From Brasenia schreberi (taxonomy: Eukaryota > Streptophyta > Magnoliopsida > Nymphaeales > Cabombaceae): DNA of 64,000 nucleotides. The position numbers were made by a program, and so were the translations under genes. The stretch spans positions 5,857,001 through 5,921,000 of the forward strand of contig JAYKKT010000059.1 in assembly GCA_036023115.1 (NCBI GenBank), in the 5' to 3' direction. Below, piece after piece: positions 22,689 through 31,328 of the stretch (position 1 is its first letter; the number at the start of each line of letters is the position of its first letter). The notes below the pieces were generated by a model that made no database searches, was not told the DNA's origin, and saw nothing but the letters and a program-made list of their open reading frames with translations.

Positions 22689-23012
22689 TGTTGAAGAATA
22701 TGCATAGTTAGTGTTCTTAGTGTTAGTTTTATAATTTCTGATGTTTTTAGGTATTATTGTAATTGCCCGAAATACTAAGGGCATTTTGGTAATTTTTGTA
22801 CTAAGGGCATTTTGGTCATTTTCCGTTTTACAGCTCCTTATATAAGGGTTGGTAGGTTGTATTAGGGTTAAGTTCTGTGTAAGAAAGAAAGAGAGTAAGG
22901 AGGGCAGCCTCCATTGGAGGTCCTTCCCTTCCTTCAATCTCTCATGTTTCTACTTCAATGTTATTGATATTTCTTGTTTAATCCTCCGCTACGTGAATCC
23001 AGAATTTCAACA
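22689..23012 (+). repeat. Right LTR of the composite unit (324 bp)
   Basis: It starts TGTTGAAGAATATGC and ends GAATTTCAACA, with complementary TGTTGAA/TTCAACA ends. It aligns along its whole length with 16996-17311. Confidence 0.9.
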
Positions 23013-23132
23013 ATACGTTGCTTTGGTATTAAAATGATGGTATAATGTTATCATGAAGGATGTATCTTCAGGCAGTCAGTCACTTAAGGATGAAAGTCAT
23101 GGCAACGTTTCTAAGAAGATTGCTGGCATATG
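23013..23132 (+). repeat. Right copy of the 116-bp segment flanking the composite LTR unit
   Basis: Directly after the right LTR the segment ATACGTTGCTTTGG...GGCATATG repeats 16879-16994. It then continues into TTGTTGGATATT, which is not present on the left. Confidence 0.92.
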
Positions 23133-23867
23133 TTGTTGGATATTATTGCATTTGATGAATCTGCATTTCGGATTAATGCCACTTTTTATTTACCTTATTG
23201 TTGCATATGATATTGGACTGGAGACCTTTAGTAACGTATCCGTGCAGAGCACATTCTTGAAAAGGTTGCAAGCTCGATTTATGCTTCTAAAGAAACAAGT
23301 CCATGACGCAAAAAGGGTCCTCTATCGTAGAGTATCTGCAATCCATAAAATCAATGAGAGATGCATTAGCCGATGTTTAAATAACATTTGTTTTATCATG
23401 TTCTGGTGGGCAGTTTTGCAGTATGAATTTGTTATTAAATCTATCTTTTATGCGGCAATCCAAAAAAAAATCTACCTTTTATGCAAGAACCACCTGAGTT
23501 TGACGATCTTGGAGCTTTGTTTAAATCATAAGAGTAGACGAGAGAATCAAAATCATCCTCAAGTTCTTAATGCACATTATCTTCATTCTATGCATCTCTC
23601 TCACACACACAAGTGCGCGCGCACACATGAATGCATGTAAACACTTGTGCTGATCGTAAGTATTGTTGTACACATCTATGTACTGGGCCTTCATCATGGA
23701 AAAGTTACAGCGATGCTTTTCCTTATCCTCCATCATGTGATCGAAGTTCCTTTGCTTGACATGGTTGATGTCCTTATGTGGTTGAAGTTCCTCTGTCTGA
23801 TACGGTTGCACCTTTGATGTGTCATGCTTTCATTTTCTGAAAAGTTCTAGCATAATAACCTGAAGCC
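23133..23867. other. Intron-like or intergenic sequence
   Basis: No coding exon could be established. An open frame covering 23053-23640 looks mixed and includes a CA-rich microsatellite near 23600. It may belong to a gene whose last exon is at 25583, but this is not shown. Confidence 0.3.
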
Positions 23868-23884
23868 GTAGATGTTCAGTTGTA

Positions 23885-23961
23885 CATGATCGAGCTCTAT
23901 GGAAACAGAGTCCGTGTAGCTGATCCCATCTAGTATGGGAAACGTCTTAGTTGTTATTGTT
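23885..23961 (+). mobile_element. 77-bp RTE LINE 3' end with 17-bp target duplication
   Basis: It contains GCTCTATGGAAACAGAG, TGATCCCATCTAGTATGGGA and a TTG-rich tail. Perfect flanking repeats gtagatgttcagttgta lie at 23868-23884 and 23962-23978. Confidence 0.92.
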
Positions 23962-24957
23962 GTAGATGTTCAGTTGTATTGCATGCTTTTGTTCATGTTT
24001 TTATGTTATATAGAATTTTGCATGTCATCCTGGCGGTGATTTGAGTGACTTGATCCACTTTCTATTTATGCCCGTTTCATGTCATTGTGACCGTGCTTTT
24101 GACCAATTGCTGCGTTACTCTGTTGTATCTGATTTCGACTTCCAACAGTTGGTCTGCAATCACTAATTCGTAGAGAAGCATAAGAATGGTTTCTTTCCAC
24201 ATCTGGAAGAGGCAATACAGGACACCTTCTTGATTACGGTTGAGTGGCCATCTCAGGATGGTCACCCTTTCATGGGGACGTTTGGTTGATGAAAATCTGT
24301 AAATAATGGACAGAGTCACAGAACCCTAAAGAATGAGTCTTATACTTGCCTTGAAAGTTGAAACAATTCCTCGTATATATTCTTAGAATTGTTCATCCAA
24401 AATGGTTTGCATGCTTTAGTCAATATTGGCTTTGCAAAGAAAAAAATATGGAATAATCAGACACAAAATGAACGAAGCTTTCTTATGCAAGCAAGAGTGC
24501 TGTATTCTGAAGTTCTGCAAGCTACATCTTTAGTCAAATAAAAAGCATTTAATTTTGAGGAGATACTATACTAATCATAGCCTTTAGTTGTTTATATTGA
24601 TGAGAATGATATCTCGTAAACTCGATGCTGACAGCTTTGAACGAAGTTTGTTGGTTTTAGGTTGCAACATGACTCTTGGTTTGATCTCTCACAACCCCGT
24701 GGTCACAGTTTAAGCTGCCTTCATTTCACTCTCTGCTATTGGCTGCTAAAATGTTTGAGCGGCAGTTCCACGAGAGACTCGCGGATCACTATGGCAGTAT
24801 TTCAACACTATTCACCCAGTCAGGCAGGTTTATGCCATTAATTTCACGAGCAGAATAGGCACTTGAGCTGTAGGATATCTTTCTCGTGATATAGAGTAGA
24901 TGGGAAAGTAGTCTTATGTAATTTTTTATTTGTTCTATCAATCAATTGTATCAGTTC

Positions 24958-25377
24958 TTACTATGTTTTATGGTTTTGAGTATTGGGCAGTTAATCATCA
25001 ATGTATGTCGTAGCAGAAATTAAGATGTTAAAATGGATGAATGGTTACGTAAGGAAGACCGTATACATATTGAGGTTATTAGAAACAAATTGGGAGTGAC
25101 ACCAATAGAGGATAAAAAGATAAAAGGAGGAAAAATCGTTTAAGATGGTTGTGACATATCATAAGATGGCCAAAAGAAGCTCCAGCAAAATCTTATAAAA
25201 AACTAGGATTATTAAAAGAAGAAGAGGAGAAGAGGAAGACCACAAAAGTGTTGGAAAGAAACAATAAAAAATAAATCTAGCTCGTGTTGAGCTAACTGCC
25301 AATACGGCACATGATAGGGCTCGATGAAAATAAAGAATCAATGTAGCCGACCTCATGGGAAAAGGCTTAGTTGTTGT
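24958..25377 (+). mobile_element. 5'-truncated RTE LINE with 18-bp target duplication
   Basis: It covers the region from TTTTATGGTTTTGAGTATTGG to GAAAAGGCTTAGTTGTTG. The flanking repeat aatcaattgtatcagttc is perfect at 24940-24957 and 25378-25395. The body is diverged with small indels, so the insertion is older than the one at 762. Confidence 0.92.
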
Positions 25378-25582
25378 AATCAATTGTATCAGTTCATGTA
25401 ATGGCAATGGGGAACTACTACATGACAGATGTTAGGATGCAGTCATGTCTGTGTGTTTTATCATCATACCCATATTCTTTTGTTCTCAGTTGAGCTGCTT
25501 GCTTGTGTGCTCGATGGGAATAACCCTCTGCTTTTATACATGTTCTTGTTTGTGAATTCAAATACTGTTATCTTGGTTGCAG

Positions 25583-25715
25583 GCTAGCAACCACTTCCTA
25601 CCAGCATGGGAGAAAGAAGGGTCCAAGAAAGCAGGAAAATTTCGACTTCATCACAGCCACCTATGACTTAACTAGGAATTATGATGCGATTGCTGAAAAA
25701 ATACGAGGTGGGTAG
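25583..25715 (+). CDS. Probable last exon of an unidentified gene
   Basis: After a TTGGTTGCAG acceptor, a 133-bp stretch stays open to a TAG and encodes LATTSYQHGRKKGPRKQE followed by NFDFITATYDLTRNYDAIAE and KIRGG. The balanced, protein-like composition and the splice acceptor suggest a real terminal exon. I do not recognise the protein. Upstream exons could include the 23.0-kb segment, but no continuous gene model could be built. Confidence 0.4.
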
Positions 25716-26117
25716 TCCAATCAGCAATTGTACTCCTAGCATTAGTACTTGTATCAAGACTTTGGATCCTTGTCTCGGGCAGTTGCTTTCCTTGGTGATA
25801 ATCAGTTAACCGACTGTACAAGGCATCAAATATTGTGAAACTGGAAGAACAAAAGCTTGACCACGGCCTTGTTACGACTCCAAAGCATATAAATTGTATT
25901 TTATGGCTTGCTACTTCTGGTTAACACACTCTCTTGCTTGATAGAATGGTGGTCTTGAGTCTTTTTTCTGCTTGGTGCGGGGTTGTCTATATGGTCTTGG
26001 GGATGGAGAAGGAAAGCAACGATCAAAGGCAGTAACAATTACACAAACCACAAGATAAGATTATGGGTTTGCAGAGTGATCGATGTATAAGATCAAAGCT
26101 CTAAGAAGGAGTTGGAG
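25716..26117. other. Spacer without recognised features
   Basis: AT-rich sequence following the presumed terminal exon. It may hold a 3' UTR. Nothing else is supported. Confidence 0.35.
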
Positions 26118-26245
26118 GGTATTCTTTTTTTTTATTACAATGGGAGGCCAAAGCTGGTTATGCATGCCTCAGGAGTTGAACTCATAGCCATCCTTCACAC
26201 GAGTCGAGAGCCTTGTCAGGTGGGCTATGAAAGAGAATGTCGGTG
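26118..26245 (-). mobile_element. tRNA-derived SINE
   Basis: The minus strand reads ATAGCCCACCTGACAAGG (A-box-like), then GGCTATGAGTTCAACTCC (B-box-like), and ends GGCCTCCCATTGTAATAAAAA, that is, a poly-A tail. The layout is that of a pol III-type SINE of about 125 bp. Confidence 0.55.
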
Positions 26246-26689
26246 TTGCTAAAGCAGGCGGTTCCCGAGGTTTGCTCGTCGGTGAGAGTGAATCCGGCTC
26301 CACATCAAACTCTACTGTATGACTCCATTATGATCAAATTGGCTAATATGTATTATGATTGTTTTAGAAATTATGGTTTTCTTTGATAATCAAGGAAACC
26401 GTCTTTGAGTTGGACCAACCAACTGTTCAACCCCAAGGTAGGAGCCTCGATCAACTTAGCCAATGAAACATTGATCCCTGATTGCCGTCCAGCAGCAAGC
26501 ATGCATTGTCTTTGAATCCATGGATATGCAGATGATATGATGCAGTAAGATCGGGCCTGTTGAGACTGAAGTCAGTTCGTGTTCTCGCAATGCTGGTTCA
26601 GTCGCACCAAAAACATTGACACATCTTTCGATCTTTGCTTTTATAGAGATCTTGGAAGGATGAATCCCCGACTTATTCCCACTTGGTTT

Positions 26690-26756
26690 TTAGTACAACG
26701 GGAGGCGGACGCCAGATGTGTGCTTTGTGTGTTGAACTTATGACCCTCAACTTCTG
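26690..26756 (-). mobile_element. Partial SINE of the same family
   Basis: The + strand reads TTAGTACAACGGGAGGCGGAC and then GAACTTATGACC, matching the 3' half of the SINE at 26118-26245. Confidence 0.4.
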
Positions 26757-28184
26757 CCCCATTGGCACAATTTTTTTCCATAGTAGTATATCTGACTTTT
26801 GCTTTTTTTTCGTAAAGATTGCAAGGTAATTCCAGGAGAAAGCTTCACCACCCAACATCGACTTTTAGTTATGAATTTACAAATAAAAAGTGGACAAAGA
26901 AGAAAAGAGTGCATTGAGCTATTCAGACTAAATGGGGGAACCTCAAAAGCGAGAAAGAAGATATATTTAAACAGAAAATCCTTCAAGGAGATGTTTGAAA
27001 GTATGTTGGTACACCCTATGATATGTAGAACAATATGGCTATACATATTACGAAAATGGCGAAAGATGTGTTAGGTGTATCTAAGAGAGGTGTATCGGCA
27101 CAAAAAGAAGCTTGGTGGTGGAGTGAAGTAGTTTAAAATAAAATCAAGGCAAAGAGGGCATGTTACAAATTACATTATGCTAAAAAAACTAGTGAAACTT
27201 TAGAGGCTTATAAGAAAAAAAAGAAAGCCGTCAGTGAAGTAAAAGCTAAAATTTAGGAATATTTATATAAAAAACGCAACTCAAAAGAGGGTGAAAGAGA
27301 TATTTTTAGGATAGCTAGAGCTAGAGATAAGAAAACTAAAGATCTTAATTATATTATATGCATCAAGGACGAGGATGAAAAAATTCTAGTGGCAAATGAT
27401 GATATAAGAAATAGATGAAAAACTATTTTTATAAGCTTTTTAATGAAAATAAAGATGTTAGTATTAGCTTAAGAGAGTTAGCCAAATCAGAAAAGTATAT
27501 AAACCACAATTTCTACAGACGTATTCAAAAGAATGAAGTGAAAGAAACTCTGAAACATATGAAGGGTGGTAAATCGGTAGGACCAAATAATATTTCTATA
27601 GAAGTTTGAAAAATACTAGGAGAAATAGGAATCACTTTCCTCACAAGACTATTTAATAAAATATGAAGAAACCAAAAGATGCCTAAGGAATGGAGAGCGA
27701 GTACACTTATACCCATATATAAGAATAAGAGAGACATTCAGAATTGTATGAATTGTCGAGGTATTAAGTTAATGAGCCATACTATGAAATTGTGTGAAAG
27801 AATTATAGAACGTAGGTTAAGACAAGTATCAAGTATAATAGAGAACCAATTTTGATTAATGTCACTCAGACCTACTATTAAAGTGATTTATCTTTTGAGA
27901 CGTCTTATAAAACATTTTAGAAGAAAAAAAGAAAGACCTTCACGTAATATTTATTGTTCTAGAAAAAACTTATGATAGGGTACCGGGAGAGGTTATTTGG
28001 AGAACCTTGGAAAAAAGAAAAAAGTGGTATCCCATTGACATACATTAACCTTATAAGAGACATGTATGATGGTGCAAAAACATGTGTGAGGACTTATGAA
28101 GGAATGACAAACTTCTTTGAAGTTAAGATTGGGTTACATCAAGGATCAACTTTAAGTCCATACTTATTTATAATGGTGATTGAT

Positions 28185-28870
28185 CAACAACAACAACAAC
28201 TAAGCCTTTTTCCCATACTAGACGAGGTCGGCTACATGGATTCTTTGTTTCCACATATCCCTATCATGTGCCATGTTAGTAGTTAACTCACAATAAGCTA
28301 CATCATTCTTTATTGTTTCTTTCCAACACTTTTGTGGTCGTCCTCTACCTCTTTTAATACTTTCCAAAATTAGTTTTTCATACCTTCTTAGAGGTTCTTC
28401 TTTTGATCTTCTTTCTATATGTCTAAACCATCTTAAACGATATTCTCTCATTTTATCCTCTATTGGTGTCACTCCTAATTTGTTTCTAATAACCTCATTA
28501 TGTATACGGTCGTTTCTTGTATGACCACTCATCCATCTCAACATCTTCATTTCTGTTACAAACATCTTTTGTACATGTTGATGATTAACTGCCCAACACT
28601 CAAAACCATAAAACATGGCAGGCCTAATTGCTGCTCTATAATATTTACCTTTTAACTTTAATGGTATCTTCTTATTACAAAGAATACCTGATGCTTCTCT
28701 CCATTTTAACCAACCAGCATTAATTCTATGCGTAACATCTCCATCAATTCTTCCATCGCTCTGAAAAAGTGAGCATAGGTATTTAAAACTTTCCTTTTAG
28801 GGGATGCAATGTGTGCCAATTTTAATTTCTATGTCCTCTGAGGTAACCAAATGATCAAACTTACATGCCA
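28185..28870 (-). mobile_element. 5'-truncated RTE LINE nested in a LINE, 19-bp target duplication
   Basis: The (CAA)n tail at 28185 is followed by the antisense LINE 3' end. The minus ORF at 28616-28218 encodes the C-terminal block ([31 protein letters not shown]). The host sequence atttataatggtgatggat is duplicated at 28166-28184 (one mismatch) and 28871-28889. Confidence 0.92.
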
Positions 28871-28997
28871 ATTTATAATGGTGATGGATGAGTTAACAAA
28901 ACATATTCAAGATGAAGTACCTTGGTGTATGTTATTTGCAGATGACATTGTGTTAGTGGAGGAGTCTAAGAAAAAAATTAATAGAAAATTGGACATA

Positions 28998-29418
28998 CAA
29001 CAACAACAACTAAGCCTTTTCCCATACTAGATGGGGTCGACTACATGGATTCTTTGTTTCCACAGATCCCTATCGTGTGCCATGTTAGCAGTTAACTCCC
29101 AATAAGCTAGATCATTCTTTATTGTTTCTTTCCAACACTTTTGTGGTCGTCCTCTACCTCATTTAATACTTTCCAAATTTAGTTTTTCTAACCTTCTTAC
29201 AGGTTCTTCTTTTGATTTTCGTTCTATATGTAAAAACCATCTTAAACGATATTCTCTCATTTTATCCTCTATTGGTGCCACTCCTAATTTGTTTCTAATA
29301 ACCTCATTATGTATACGGTCTTTTCTTGTATGACCATTCATTCATCTCAACATCTTCATTTCTGTCACAGACATCTTTTGTAAATGTTGATGATTAACTG
29401 CCCAACACTCAGAACCAT
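28998..29418 (-). mobile_element. Second nested RTE LINE, 18-bp target duplication
   Basis: It has a (CAA)n tail at 28998 and antisense LINE 3' sequence to 29418. The host sequence aatagaaaattggacata is duplicated perfectly at 28980-28997 and 29419-29436. Confidence 0.92.
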
Positions 29419-29739
29419 AATAGAAAATTGGACATATAAAAGCAAATTAGGAGTGGCACCAATAGAGGATAAAATGAGAGAATATCGTTTAAGATGGTTT
29501 GGACATATAGAAAGAAGATCAAAAGAATAACCTCTAAGAAGATATGAAAAACTAAATTTGGAAAGTATTAAAAGAGATAGAGGACGACCACAAAAGTATT
29601 GGAAAGAAACAATAAAGAATGATGTTGCTTATTGTGAGTTAACTGCTAACATGACACACGATAGGGATCCGTGGAAACAAAGAATCCATGTAGCTGACCC
29701 CGTCTAGTATGGGAAAAGGCTTAGTTGTTGTTGTTGTAG

Positions 29740-30366
29740 TATATTTGGTAGAGTTATGCTTGCGCTGCTTGCCTTAAAACAAAAAGGAATCCCTTAATAA
29801 TCTAATAAGCAACACCCTCAACCAATGAGCGTATGAAAACTATGATCACATTATTGCATGGATCCTACCATTCAATCGAATCCTAAGCAATGCCTTAACT
29901 CTCGAACCCGACCATCGACCTGCAAGAACTTGACGAGCCTGCTTGTGTTCAATTGACATAGATCACAACCCAAAACAAAACAGACTGTTCGAGTGAGGAT
30001 GTTGGTAGATCAGATATATCCAATATACAGTCCAACTCTGGATCCTGTGTATGATGCTACATTACTAGTCGATGCCAATTTGAATTTTGTTGTGTTTCAT
30101 ACTTGAATTTGATTGTCCTATTGTCCACTGAGTGGATTTGGTATTGCTACAGCTCCCACCTAAACGGATCAATTGACAATCCCGAAGCACGAGCAGACGA
30201 GACAGGCTGAGCCCGTATGAGTTCGCTTCATTCCCAAACCCATATAGAGTGAGACCGAGAGAAAGTATCACCGATTTTCACGTTATAAAAGTCGATAATG
30301 GAAAGTGTAGTGCAGCCAATTTTTTTCGAGGGCTACAATGGGAGGCTAAAGTTTTAACACACATAT
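29740..30366. other. Spacer, no gene recognised
   Basis: Unique-looking sequence without coding capacity. Near 30,337 it contains CTACAATGGGAGGCTAAAG, the 3' end of the SINE family, cut off by the inverted-repeat element. Confidence 0.35.
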
Positions 30367-31109
30367 ACATGGCCGGTTCAACCTGGAATCAAACCAACTG
30401 CAGAACCACCGGTAATTGGAATCGATCGAATCAGTCCTAGAACCGGTACTGGTGATCTCTCGGTTTGGCCGTGGTTCATGATATTTGGAAACCAACCCGA
30501 TACCAGAACCGAGCTGGTGCTCACAAGACATGTTCTATTCCGGTAAACCAGAATTGGCGTCAGTTATGGGTTAGCTGAAACCTTTCGTAACTGAACCGGT
30601 CAAGGACCGGTTCCGATTTCAGTTCCAAAACTGCTAAGGTCATATTACAAAATAATTTCAACAAAGGAACAATTACTCCTTAAAGAGTCAAACTCCATCT
30701 AAGTGGATAATTGAATAAGAGTTTTGCAATTAAGCAATCAAATTACTTGTCATAAGTGAGTAGCAACAAATGAATATAAAGGTATTGTTTTCGAAATACA
30801 AAGACAATAATGAGATTTTTATAAGGGCTCGCAACGCAACACGCCCAATAAGCGTACCCTATAAGCATCAAACTCCTCATGGTAGGGAACTTTATATCGT
30901 TCAGCTAAGATGTGTTATGTGAAAGGAAATTTTAAGTTACGACCATTTGAAATCGCCGGTTTCGAGCCGGATTCCAAATATCATGAATCATAACTAAACT
31001 GAGAGGTTTCCGTTTTGGGTTAAGGTTCCGAAGCGGATTCAGCCGGTTCCAGTTATCCGTGGTTTTGTGACCGGTTTGATTCCAATTCAAACTATCCAAC
31101 AGGCCATGT
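30367..31109. mobile_element. Long inverted-repeat (foldback/MITE-like) element
   Basis: The ends are acatggcc and ggccatgt. The left arm (about 30367-30530, with GGAATCAAACC and TTCATGATATTTGGAAACC) and the right arm (about 30945-31109, with TTCCAAATATCATGAATC and GGTTTGATTCCAATTC) are imperfect reverse complements over roughly 165 bp. The 743-bp unit has no coding capacity and many CCGGTT motifs. No target duplication was found, so superfamily assignment is left open. Confidence 0.65.
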
Positions 31110-31328
31110 CCCCGCTAACTTTCGCCGGGCTGGTTTTGATCGATTGGAAACGAACCCGGTCCCGGGGTACGATGAACTCCGCGTCGGGTTGGGGTCGGGC
31201 ACGAAATAGCCACCTCTCCACTCATACATTCGTCCTCACCCTTGCACTATATCACCTAGGAAGAGAGAAGGGTCCTTCTCTTCTTCTTCTGCTTCCCCCA
31301 ACTGTTATATTGTGCGACGGCGGCGGCA
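31110..31328 (+). promoter_or_regulatory. Promoter-proximal region and 5' UTR of the NAC alpha gene
   Basis: Only about 220 bp separate the end of the inverted-repeat element from the ATG. The stretch contains a pyrimidine-rich tract (CCTTCTCTTCTTCTTCTGCTT) typical of plant translation-factor 5' UTRs, and a weak TATATCA box at 31245-31251. Exact promoter elements cannot be assigned. Confidence 0.35.

Larger units (their letters stand above)
16996..23012 (+). mobile_element. Composite copia-type LTR unit carrying host gene fragments
   Basis: Two closely similar LTRs in direct orientation (16996-17311 and 22689-23012) bound a 6-kb unit. A tRNA-Met primer binding site, TGGTATCAGAGCC, follows the left LTR at 17312. 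The unit does not encode its own pol. Inside are a glycerol-3-phosphate dehydrogenase-like fragment and a PPR fragment (+), a second copia LTR and decayed gag (+), an unidentified coding-like stretch (-), a Nudix 3/M49 fragment (-), PPR fragments with an internal duplication (-), and an inverted partial LTR with its own primer binding site (-). This fits a non-autonomous, gene-fragment-carrying LTR element built from at least two elements in opposite orientation. The order of events is inferred. Confidence 0.7.
26800..29739 (+). mobile_element. Decayed RTE LINE hosting two antisense LINE insertions
   Basis: The copy begins within the endonuclease region (CAAGGTAATTCCAGGAGAAAG, about 26824). 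It continues through the reverse transcriptase to the (TTG)n tail at about 29738. Stops and frameshifts are frequent. It retains the nine bases missing at 2175 in the full-length copy. It is interrupted at 28185-28870 and 28998-29418 by two minus-strand LINE copies, and it lacks the segment between the FADD region and the C-terminal part. A weak repeat of gtagtatat (about 26785 and 29737) may be its target duplication. Confidence 0.85.

Noticed and set aside
23053..23640. 195-codon open frame
   Set aside because: It begins within the duplicated flank of the LTR unit and includes a CA repeat; no recognisable protein features.
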